DNA from: Hirudinaria manillensis
Lineage: Eukaryota > Annelida > Clitellata > Hirudinida > Hirudinidae
Reading direction: 5' to 3'
DNA length: 64,000 nt
Assembly (NCBI GenBank): GCA_034509925.1
Contig: CM067529.1
Location: forward strand, 2,576,001 to 2,640,000
Positions within the stretch are counted from its first letter, which is position 1. Each line of letters opens with the position of its first letter. The notes under the pieces are model-generated. The model ran no database searches, was not told the DNA's origin, and saw only the letters and a list, made by a program, of their open reading frames with translations. This document shows positions 10,283 through 20,943 of the stretch, piece by piece. A program made the translations under genes and the position numbers.

Positions 10283-10368
10283 ACATGTTACAACTTTTGT
10301 TTCTCTTTAGTAATTAATTAGTTATATTGTAAAATAAGGATGTTATAACTAAGTGTGGTTATTATTAT

Positions 10369-10519
10369 GCAAATATTTGATACTCGTGTGGACCATCATT
10401 TGTTAAAACAAAGAAAGATTTTGAAAATTTGACATTATAATTTAGAGAAGTTTGTGCCTGGCATGTATTTGTTACAATATATTGTTTATATTCGAAACAG
10501 AACAAACCTAATCTCCATT
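10369..10519 (-). pseudogene. Relic of a sixth family A copy (exon 10 start to exon 9 end)
   Basis: This stretch matches the interval between exons 10 and 9 of the tandem genes further right: GCAAATATTTGATACTCGTG, GGACC and GTTAAAACAAAGAAAGATTT, then CAGAACAAACCT-ATCTCCAT. The exon 10 acceptor AG is lost, and an LTR fragment follows abruptly at 10520. The rest of this copy is gone. It marks the former left end of the array. Confidence 0.75.
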
Positions 10520-10634
10520 ACTCTATTTGTCGAGGTTCACAACCAAAGATTCTGAATTGTACCCTGAACGATAATTAATTAATTACCAGTATAAATTAAT
10601 TATTCATTAATTATTTGGATCCAGGGGTCCGACA
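10520..10634 (-). repeat. LTR fragment, SAP-element family
   Basis: This is the right part of an LTR, from CTCTATTTGTCGAGGTTCAC to GGATCCAGGGGTCCGACA. It joins directly to the family A relic on its left. Confidence 0.7.
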
Positions 10635-11124
10635 ATAAATTATTAGTGTTAGATCAATGACACAAAGCTATGAATGATTGATTGATGTGTATCTAAGGAT
10701 GCAGCCTCTATGAAGAAGAATTTGATCTGGATTAAATTATATCCTGATGCAGTAACTGTTCTAGTCAGAGTAAGATTAGTTTTGTGAAACCATTGATAAT
10801 GCAAATATCTCTACTTGTTATTAAGTAGATTTATGGGAAATTGTTTGTATTGGACTGTCGTTTAGTTGTGCGAATTGGATATTTCAAAAAACTTAAAAAG
10901 GCTTGAAATTATGGCGAAATTGATACATATTTATTCCAACTCATAAATTCGGTAATCCATCACATCCTTTCGTGATTTTGATTGAATAAATTATTTTGAA
11001 AGCAAGGAAGTGGTTCGTTAATTATTTCCAGTTACTTTACTTTATGAAAACATTTTATTTAACAGAAATCTAACGAGAGTGATTTTTGGTGGCATTTATT
11101 AATCATGAAAAGATCTTGCAATGG

Positions 11125-14100
11125 TTAGATCATATCATAATCTGCGAATATATTTGAATTTATGGCATGAAATAGTTCTTCCTTTACCATCTGCAATCAT
11201 AACAGAAGTGTAATATTTAATTAAAATAATATGTTGCTAATTAATTTATGTTACCGATGTCAAGACAACAAGATATGGTAATATTTTAAGTAAGATTCAC
11301 CTCATCAACATGCTCCCCTCTCAATAATTTGATCAGATCTTCCATCAAGTAGTCATGATTCTTGGATAAAAACATGAATGGACTGTAAAAGAAGAACAAT
11401 TTGTTATGCTTTAAATTTTACATAATTCAATTTGTATTTTTTTGCTGTGTTTAAATTTTTAAATAATCTTTTGAACTATTAAAAGACATTCCAAAATGTT
11501 CTAACCATTTCCTTAGAACCGTCTCAATCCACCATGGTATATTACCACCTTTTGTTGGATCTCTTAGTGCTTCTTTTAAGTATTCAGTTATATCAGAAAA
11601 TTCACGCCTGAATACTGGAGCATCAACAACAAATCCTTTCGTCTAGATATAAATCAATTTTTTATTGTTTAATATTATTTATAAAATCAAGCGTTTAAAT
11701 TTTTTAACACCATATTGTGGTATTTTAAAGAACATAATTGTAAGAATTAAGTTTGATTTTTGAATAAAAGAATGTTTTTGTTACAATACCTTAAGTAGTT
11801 CCTGACATTTGTACATTGCAGTATACGCAATATTCAGTACATGCATGCATTTCATGAGGTCATCAAATAAAATGAAATGTTCAATTGTATAATCACGTTC
11901 TTCAGAATTAACTTCATTTTCGGATTGGTTCAAATCACTCAGTTTATCATTTATCAACTGTCGAACATGGGGTCTCCAAACATTGGAGTTGAATGTGTCA
12001 TCAGACAGGTAAGGTTCTATGACGTAATTATGATGTTTTTCTATGTCTCTTAATTGATCGTCTGTATAATCTTTGTTCTAAAATATTCACATATCAAATT
12101 ATTTTTTTGTAATTTAATTAATGTTTGACTTTTTGGTATATATACTTTAAGTTTGTATCACCAACATAAACATATGAATAATTAATTACCATATTGATCA
12201 AATGATGAAAGATTTCTTTAAAAGCAACGACAACGGGAGTGAATCCTTCTGCAAAGTATCCTGTTTGATATTTTTCATAACTTTCAGGTTCAAAATCTGT
12301 ATGTTGTCTATACTGTTAAAGAGTAAATCGCAATAAAAGTAAAAGTATTATGCAATTAAAATTTAAATAAATTATTTTAATGAATTAAATGAAATTTGTT
12401 TTAAGTTCAAGTAACTGATGATTTATATTATCATCTTACAATGATGGCTTTAAGATAAACTTTTAATCGATCCAACTTTTCTTCTTCACTCTCAGCAGAC
12501 ATAAAGTAATTATAAAGTTTCCTGACGCAGATGGCTTCGCCATTAGGGAACAACGAATTTCGCATCAATCGCAAATATTTGGTACTCGTGTGGACCTTCA
12601 GATACCCCATTTGTTAAAACAAAGAAAGATTTTTAAAAGTTTGACATTATAATTTAGAGAGTTTTTGCCTTGTATGTATTTGTTACAATTTATTGTTTAT
12701 ATGTGAAACAGAACAAACCTCATCTCCATCACCAAATTCATCGAAGTATCTTTTTAGATCTGGATACATGTTTGTTGACTTTAAGTTGACTGCCTCGTAT
12801 ATGCATTTAGCTGTTGGGAAAGATTTTATTGAGTTATGGTTACAGATATCACTTAACAAGTCGGAATAAAATTAAATGGTTTACATTGTTTGGAAAGCCA
12901 CGATGTCATTCTCTTTTTATTTGGATCTTTAGCTTCAGGTATTTTAGACAAAACTTTCATCCAGTGAAAAATAAACAATCCTGTGGAGCATGACAATTGT
13001 TTTTATATTTATTATTATTTATTTTATTTAATAATAATAATTATTATTATAACACATTATTATAACGTAATTGTTTTTATATTTATTATTGTTTATTTTA
13101 TTTAATAATAATTATTATATAACTATTATATTATTTTAATATTATTTATATTAAAATATTATTTTAATATTATTAATATATAATTATATAATAAAACTAA
13201 TAATTATTATTATAAATTATTAATACTAAAAGTAACATTTCAAAAACAACCGTCTCTCAAATCTTCTTTATAATAAATTATAGCCATTTTCATTATCTTA
13301 ACGGCAACACACAATTTATATTCGTTTCTTGAAAGCGTTAATAACCTAAACATTCTGTCAGAGAAATTTGGGTCTTAGTAAAAGGATCCAATAATAAAAT
13401 AAGTGATAAAAATTGTTAATTACGAGAGTAAGTGATAATATTTATTAAATTCATTATCCAGTGGCATGTTTTCCAGTAATTGGAGGAAAGTGGTGTCATA
13501 ATGAGCCGATTTTAAGCGTAGTTGATGTCTCTGTGTCTGGACAAAGTGGAATATTTCGATTAAAATTTGTATAAATACGTATTAATCTAGTTTCTGTTGT
13601 ATTGAGGTAAACAACTGTCAAATTTTAACGGCTTACTAAGCGACTGTATATTTCATAGTACAATTCAAAACAATTTTGAGATATAATAGAAAATGTCTCT
13701 TTGGAATGTAATGTTGACTCTAAGGAAACAAGACAAACATATACAATAAAGTCATGATTGAAGTTCTACTAAAAGTGTCACAAACTCGATGGTATTATAA
13801 CAGTTGTATCATTTTCAGGATACAACAGGTCGTCAATCTCAGAAAGTGTGGAGTCCGAAAGATCGGGCAACATAGAACTGAAATAGTTCAGAAATCAATC
13901 AATTTAATTGTTAACCTTATTCTATTAAATTGATTATTGAGAATTAAACAGGTGGTTATTATTTGAAAAATTTCTTTTGATTAAATGTACGAAACAAAAA
14001 TAGAATAATTATTTGTTCAAGTTGATAAAATAATAATTTACCTTAATGCAATAGAAACTTGTTTAAAGTTCTCTAATGTATTTTCAGTTTAAAAATATTT

Positions 14101-14394
14101 CCAATCGATTTTAAATTAATGGTTTTTATTGACCATTTACTAATCATTTTATATTATTATAGCTGCAGAATCCTCACATCGAATTGTTCTCCTTCCAATC
14201 TTTGTAAAGTCTGAATTTGCAATTCCAAATCTGTTGTAAATTTATTAAATTATTAAAGCAATTTTAGTAATATAATCATAATTTGAGGATCCTCAATGAA
14301 TTGCTGATATCATTAATAAAAACCTTTTATTTAATTAAAATAATAATTAGACTCTACCTCTAGCAATATCACTCGGTAATCCATCACATGCCAT
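11125..14394 (-). pseudogene. Family A gene, copy 1 (probably non-functional)
   Basis: This copy has the same 15-exon layout as copy 2 (see 15793-18873). The largest exon is at 11790-12077 (288 nt), the first coding exon at 14358-14394 and the second at 14178-14230. Every frame I read is open, but the acceptor of exon 3, TTTTTAG in other copies, reads TTTTTAA near 14090, and no in-frame substitute AG lies nearby. Exon 11 begins YRQHTDFEPESYEKYQ, unlike the other copies. Upstream of the start codon the sequence runs into a truncated LTR (14710-14850) instead of the region found upstream of copies 2, 4 and 5. I infer a recent pseudogene; the family function is unknown. Confidence 0.7.
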
Positions 14395-14709
14395 CACTAA
14401 GCTGTAAATGTCTGAAAGCTATAGAAACAAATGACCCTGGAAGTTCTGTATTATAATATCCTTGATATTTCACGATGATTGTAACAAATCTGGTGCAAAG
14501 TATGTTTAGATGTTTGTCGTGCATTAAGTATTTGTTTTTAATTGTCCATTGTAGTTAACAGCTGCACTTATTAAGAATAAAAGATACTTAATAATTCTAG
14601 GTTTTAACAAATTTATTGCTAATTATGAAATAAAATTTTAATTCAGAAAAAGTTGTTCCATTATTTTTTTCCTATCACTTAATGTCAACATAACGATTAA
14701 AGAATATCG

Positions 14710-14850
14710 TGTAATAACCTTGGGGGTCCAATTATGGAAGGTCAGGTTTATTGAAAGTGTTCAGATGGCTTGTAAGATATACAAAGCCTAATTGTCTAAG
14801 TCTTGAAATCTGATGTTTCTATCACTCTCGCTCTGCTTTTCTAGATTACT
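14710..14850 (-). repeat. Truncated LTR upstream of family A copy 1
   Basis: This is the left half of the LTR family: it starts TGTAATAACC, contains GGTCAGGTTTATTGAAAGTG, and stops after CTCTCGCTCTGCTTTTCTAG. A near-identical piece with the same left flank lies at 24396-24536, so it was copied along with the gene rather than inserted twice. Confidence 0.8.
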
Positions 14851-14869
14851 CGAGTGTCATTACTTTTTT

Positions 14870-15162
14870 GATTTTGGTCTGAACGAAATTCTATCCTTGA
14901 TGCAGGTGAGATTAACTAACATTTGACAGTGCAAATATCCCTGAAGTTCTAGGTCTTATTTAGCTGTGATTTAATTGATAGTTTGGCCTGTTAGTTGATC
15001 CATTTAGCTATTTCGGTATCAAAATTTTGTATTTTTAGGCAGGATCAGATGAGGAATGCCGCAGACTTATTTAGAATTCATGTCAATATCCTCATTATGG
15101 CTTATGGCGTGGGGGCTTATGCATCCGTGATCTATCGTGGGAAGCAGCTAATCAAGATGTAA
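14870..15162 (+). pseudogene. Family B remnant, last two exons
   Basis: The plus strand keeps the end of the penultimate exon (FGLNEILSLMQ, with donor CAG|GTGAG at 14905) and the complete last exon at 15043-15162. The 5' part seen in copy 2 is missing and is replaced by truncated LTR sequence. See 19925-20316 for the fuller version. Confidence 0.45.
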
Positions 15163-15792
15163 CCAGCGAATGTAGTTCTCGTTACGCTACTCAGATTTGT
15201 CAATCTTCTCTTTCAATCGTTTCTCGTGCTGTTTTCTCGCTACTGTGCTTTGTGCCAAAAATTGATTTCAATAATTCAATAAAGCTTTTAAAGACATTTC
15301 AGAAAATCTACAAGACTCTACTAGCGGACCTGTACAAGAAGCTTTAAAGTCTTTCTAGAAATGATACTTATCTTCTTACATCTTTTTCTTTCCTTTGGCG
15401 TGCTTTCCACTCGTTGCACTGATTTGTGCCAAATATTACTTTAGATACTTCAATAGCTAGCTCAAAATATAGTTTCAGAATATCCACAATGCAATTGTAG
15501 CGCCTCGACATAAGATGTCTATAAGCTTATTATAAAAGCTCCCTAGATTGATTGATTTGGTTTGTCCTTGGTTCATCTGGAAATTATGACGAAATTGTTA
15601 CCTACTCATAATTATACCAACTTATCTTATATACTTTCGTGATTGTGAATGAATAAAATATTTTTGAAAATAAGGAAGTGGTTCGCTAATTATTTCCCGT
15701 TACTTTACTTTTTGAAAACATTTTATTTATCAGAAATCTAACGAGAGTGATTTTTGGTGGATTTTATTAATCATGAAAAGATCTTGCAATGG

Positions 15793-18700
15793 TTAGATCA
15801 TATCATAATCTGCGATTATATTAGAATTTATGGCATAAAATAGTTCTTCCTTTACCATCTGCAATCATAACAGAAGTGTAATATTTAATTAAAATAATAT
15901 GTTGCTAATTAATTTATGTTACTGATGTCAAGACAACAAGATATGGTAATATTTTAAGTAAGACTCACCTCATCAACATGCTCCCCTCTCAATAATTTGA
16001 TCAGATCTTCCATCAAGTAGTCATGATTCTTGGATAAAAACATGAATGGACTGTAAAAGAAGAACAATTTGTTATGCTTTAAATTTTACATAATTCAGTT
16101 TGTATTTTTTTGTTGTGTTTATGTTTTTAAATAATCTTTTTAACTATTAAAAGACATTCCAAAATGTTTTAACCATTTCCTTAGAACCGTCTCAATCCAC
16201 CATGGTGTATTACCACCTTTTGTTGGATCTCTTAGTGCTTCTTTTAAGTATTCAGTTAAATCAGACATTTCACACCTAAATACTGGAGCATCAACAACAA
16301 ATCCTTTTGTCTAAATATAAATCACTCTATTATTGTTTAATGTTATTTATAAAAATAGAGCATTTAACTTTTTAACATCATATTGTGGTATTTTAAAGAA
16401 CATAATTGTGAGACTTAAGTTTAATTTTGTGAATAAAAGAATGTTTTTGTTACAATACCTTAAGTAGTTCCTGACATTTGTACATTGCAGTATACACAAT
16501 ATTCAGCAAATGCATGCATTTCATGAGGTCATCAAATAAAATGAAATGTTCAATTGTATAATCACGTTCTTCAGTATTAACTTCATTTTCGGATTGGTTC
16601 AAATCACTCAGTTTATCATTTATCAACTGTCGAACATGGGGTCTCCAAACATTGGAGTTGAATGTGTCATCAGACAGGTAAGGTTCTATGACGTAATTAT
16701 GATGTTTTTCTATGTCTCTTAATTGATCGTCTGTATAATCCTTGTTCTAAAATATTCACATATCAAGTTATTGTTTAAAAATGCAATTAATGTTTGACTT
16801 TTTGACATATATATTTTAAGTTTGTTTCACCAACATAGACATATGAATAATTTATTACCAATTTGAGCAAATGATGAAAGATTTCTTCAAAAGCAGCAAC
16901 AACGGGATAGAATCTGTCAGCAAAGTATCCTGTTTCATATTCTTCATAACTTTCAGGTTCATAATCTATTTTGTTTATTTCCTGAAAAAGGGCAAATTGC
17001 ATCGAATGTAAAAGTATTATGCAATTAAAATTCAAACAAATTATTTTAATGAATTAATCGAAATTTGTTTTAAGTTCAAGTAATTGATGATTTATATTAT
17101 CATCTTACAATGATGGCTTTAAGATAAACTTTTAATCGATCCAACTTTTCTTCTTCACTCTCAGCAGACATAAAGTAATTATAAAGTTTCCTGCCGAAGG
17201 TGGCTTCGTCATTAGGGAATAACGAATTTCGCATCAATCGCAAATATTTGATACTAGGTTGGACCTAGAAATAAACCATTTGTTAAAACAAGGAAAGATT
17301 TTGAAAGTTTGACATTATAATTACGAGAGGTTTTTGCCTGGTTTGTAATTGTTACAATTTATTGTTTATATGTGAAACAGAACAAACCTCATCTCCATCA
17401 CCAAATTCATCGAAGTATCTTTTTTGATCTGGACGTATATTTGTTGACTTTAAGTTGATTGCCTCGTATATGCATTTAGCTGTTGGGAAAGATTTTATTG
17501 AGTTATGGTTACAAATATCACTTAACAAGTCGGAATAAAATTAAATGGTTTACATTGTTTGGAAAGCCACGATGTCACTCTCTTCTTATTTGGATCTTTT
17601 GCTTCAGGTATTTTAGACAAATGTTTCATCCAGTGAAAAATAAACGATCCTGTGAAGTATGACGTAATTATTATTATTATAAATTATTATTACCAAAAGT
17701 AATATTTCAAAAACAACCGTCTCTCAAATCTTCTTTATAATAAATTATAGCCATTTTCATTATCTTAACGGCAACACACAATTTATATTCGTTTCTTGAA
17801 AGCATTAATAACCTAAACATTCTGTCAGAGAAATTTGGGTCTTAGTAAAAGGATCCAATAATAAAAGAAGTGATAAAAATTGTTAATTACGAAAGTAAGT
17901 GATAATATTTATTAAATTCATTATCCAGTGGCATGTTTTCCAGTAATTGGAGGAAAGTGGTGTCATAATGAGCCGATTTTAAGCGTAGTTGATGTCTCTG
18001 TGTCTGGACAAAGTGGGATATTTCGATTAAAATTTGTATAAATACGTATTAATCTAGTTTCTGTTGTATTGAGGTAAACAACTGTCAAATTTTAACGGCT
18101 TACTAAGCGTCTGTAGATTTCATAGTACAATTCAAAACAATTTTGAGATATAATAGAAAATGTCTCTTTGGAATGTAATGTTGACTCTAAGGAAACAAGA
18201 CAAACACATACAATAAAGTCTTGATTGAAGTTTTACTAAAAGTGTCACAAACTCGATGGTATTATAACAGTTGTATCATCTTCAGGATACAACAGGTCGT
18301 CAATCTCAGAAAGTGTATGGTCCGAAAGATCGGGCAACATAGAACTGAAATAGTTCAGAAATCAATTTAATTGTTATGTTGTAGGATTATATAAACTTTA
18401 TTCTATTAAATTGATTATTGAGTATTAAACAGGTTATTATTTCAAAAATTTCTTTGAGATTAAATGTATGAAACAAAAATAGAATAATTATTTGTTCAAG
18501 TTGATAAAATAATAATTTACCTTAATGCAATAGAAACTTGTTTAAAGTTCTCTAATGTATTTTCAGGCTAAAAATATATCCAATTGATTTTTAATTAATG
18601 GTTTTTATTGACCATTTACTAATCATTTTATATTATTATAGCTGCAGTATCCTCACATCGAATTGTTCTTCGTTCAATCTTTGTAAAGTCTGAATTTGCA

Positions 18701-18873
18701 CTTCCAAATCTGTTGTAAATTTATTAAATTATTAAAGCAATTTTAGTAATATAATCATAATTTGAGTATCCTCAAGGAATTGATGATATCATTAATAAAA
18801 ACCTTTTATTTAATTAAAATAATAATTACATTCTACCTCTAGCAATATCAGTCGGTAATCCATCGCATGCCAT
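15793..18873 (-). CDS. Family A gene, copy 2: uncharacterised 531-residue protein
   Basis: I do not recognise this family. Exons (minus strand, in order): 18873-18837, 18709-18657, 18567-18521, 18344-18253, 18186-18104, 18003-17891, 17821-17718, 17649-17527, 17479-17388, 17264-17109, 16981-16859, 16746-16459, 16310-16174, 16050-15969, 15858-15793. All junctions are GT-AG, every phase agrees, and the total is 1596 nt including stop. The protein starts MACDGLPTDIAR, looks mostly helical and charged, and has no signal peptide or membrane segment. Landmarks: SEIDDLLYPED (about residues 55-70), LSKIPEAKDPNKKR (about 190), YFDEFGDGDE (about 240), YNYFMSAESEEEKLDRLK (about 280), a 96-residue exon with HFILFDDLMKCMHLLNIVY, PWWIETVLRKC and FLSKNHDYLMEDLIKLLRG near the C-terminus. 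The true start may lie further upstream (see 19398-19614). Confidence 0.75.
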
Positions 18874-19397
18874 CACTAAGCTGTAAATGTCTGAAAGCTA
18901 TAGAAACAAATGACCCTGGAAGTTCTGAATTATAATATCCTTGATATTTCACGATGATTGTAACAAATCTGGTGCAAAGTATGTTTAGATGTTTGTCGTG
19001 CAATAAATATTTGTTTTTAATTGTCCATTGTTGTTAACAGCTGCACTTATTAAAAATAAAAGATACTTAATAATTCTAGGTTTTAACAAATTTATTGCAT
19101 ATTTTACAATTTTGCAAAACTTTGATTCATAAAAAGCCGCGTCATTATTAAAGCAATGGTAAAATGATCGATTGAAATATATACAAGGAGGCGGTCTATC
19201 TTGTTAAAGATTGCAGAATAATTCGGAGATTAAAATTTATTTCTTTTGGAAATTTTGTCATTTTTGATTTCTAAAACCATCGAGGTTGTAGCTACTTGAC
19301 ATCATATTAGACTTAGTTTTTTTGATAAATTATAACCATGGAGAGGATGAAATAAGGCAGACGACAACAAGCGACATCTTTTTTTTTGGTCTCAGAC

Positions 19398-19614
19398 CAT
19401 TAGGATAAATATTTATCAAAATTAAATAGGACATGGTTTTAATACATTTCACGACTCTGGTTGATCTCGACTCTACGAGTTGAGGTGTAAATGCTGAGTT
19501 ACTACGGATCTGTCTTTTGATGTCGTGAAGGGTGTGGGAGTTTGACGCATCCCATTTTATTGCGGTTGAAATATTTATAATATAATACAAATAGTACTCA
19601 AATAACACTAAATT
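19398..19614 (-). CDS. Conserved exon upstream of family A copy 2
   Basis: This open 217-nt stretch is bounded by an acceptor (TTTTTCAG) and a donor (AATG|GTCTGAG), beginning NLVLFEYYLYYII and containing KWDASNSHTLHDIKRQIRSN and STRVVKCIKTM. Equivalent exons of exactly the same length and ending phase occur at 28641-28857 and 33743-33959. They are absent upstream of copies 1 and 3. It could be a 5' exon of family A or belong to a separate minus-strand transcript. The link to the next exon is not resolved; a 16-nt micro-exon near 18.96 kb would be compatible in phase but is speculative. Confidence 0.45.
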
Positions 19615-19924
19615 CTGAAAAATGTTGTAATCTCTTACTGCTTCTTTTCAAAGCAGAACAAATAAGAATTTTGGTTATTTGTAGATGCACGACACCTATT
19701 TTAATAAAACTCTTGCATCTAATTATGCTTCAAATAGTAAGTGTGATTAAAATTTCATCTTTTAGGTTATTAAGTTGTATTTTAAATGTTGATTTAGAAA
19801 TTCTTTCTTCAAAACCCAAGATGACCTCTACCCTCAAAAGTATTATGACCAAGGGAAGTCAAATCGAATCGAAAAGGAGCAATGAGGTTTTACTGATGCC
19901 TGTGAATAGAATGACAGGTTACTT

Positions 19925-20316
19925 ATGCTGGAAAATATGAGTCCAGATTTAAATGACTTGATTCTTGTATTGTTTGAATTTTGTGTCAATAGATCATGTG
20001 ATACCAACAAATTTTCAAAAGAAGATTTTGGTCTGAACGAAATTCTATCCTTGATGCAGGTGAGATTAACTAACATTTGACAATGCAAATATCCCTGTAG
20101 TTCTAGGTCTTATTTAGCTGTGATTTAATTGATAGTTTGGCCTGTTAGTTGATCCATTTCGCTATTTCGGTATCAAAATTTTGTATTTTTAGGCAGGATC
20201 AGATGAGGAATGCCGCAGACTTATTTAGAATTCATGTCAATATCCTCATTATGGCTTATGGCGTGGGGGCTTATGCATCCGTGATCTATCGTGGGAAGCA
20301 GCTAATCAAGATGTAA
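19925..20316 (+). CDS. Family B: small unrecognised protein, divergent to family A
   Basis: There are two exons on the plus strand. The first, 19925-20059, starts ATG CTG GAA AAT ATG and reads MLENMSPDLNDLILVLFEFC, ending EILSLMQ with donor CAG|GTGAG. The second, 20197-20316, follows a TTTTTAGGCAG acceptor; it reads DQMRNAADLFRIHVN, then a hydrophobic LIMAYGVGAYASVIY, and ends with TAA. Together they give 84 residues with matching phase. Additional 5' exons are possible, since an ORF around 19671-19920 (RCTTPILIKLLHL, SKPKMTSTLKS) is also open in three copies. It is transcribed away from family A, so the two may share a regulatory region. I do not recognise it, and its status as a gene is uncertain. 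Confidence 0.4.
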
Positions 20317-20943
20317 CCAGCGAATGTAGTTCTCGTTACGCTACTCAGATTTGTCAATCTTCTCTTTCAATCGTTTCTCGTGCTGTTTTCTCGCTACTGT
20401 GCTTTGTGCCAAAAATTGATTTCAATAATTCAATAAAGCTTTTAAAGACATTTCAGAAAATCTACAAGACTCTACTAGCGGACCTGTACAAGAAGCTTTA
20501 AAGTCTTTCTAGAAATGATCCTTATCTTCTTACATCTTTTTCTTTCCTTTGGCGTGCTTTCCACTCGTTGCACTGATTTGTGCCAAATATTACTTTAGAA
20601 ACTTCAATAGCTAGCTCAAAATATAGTTTCAGAATATCCACAATGCAATTGTAGCGCCTCGACATAAGGCGCTCTATAAGCTTATTATAAAAGCTCCCTA
20701 GATTGATTTGGTTTGTCCCTGGTTCGTCTGGAAATTATGACGAAATTGTTACCTACTCATAATTATACCAACTCATCTTATATACTTTCGTGATTGTGAA
20801 TGAATAAAATATTTTTGAAAATAAGGAAGTGGTTCGTTAATTATTTCCAGTTACTTTACATTTTGAAAACATTTTATTTATCAGAAATCTAACAAGAGTG
20901 ACTTTTGGTGGCATTTATTAATCATGAAAAGATCTCGCAGTGG

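Noticed and set aside
17521..17560. A 33-36 nt intron between the LSKIPEAK and DICNHNS frames of family A
   Set aside because: Phases do not match. A longer intron starting at GTTAAGTG and ending at TTTCCCAACAG fits all copies and keeps phase.
18005..18100. An extra exon reading LFTSIQQK between family A exons 5 and 6
   Set aside because: It has no usable donor in frame; skipping it joins exons 5 and 6 in phase in all copies.
18660..18709. Alternative frame FGSANSDFTKI in exon 2
   Set aside because: It has an in-frame stop in copies 3 and 5, whereas the LE(V/L)QIQTLQRL frame is open in all five.
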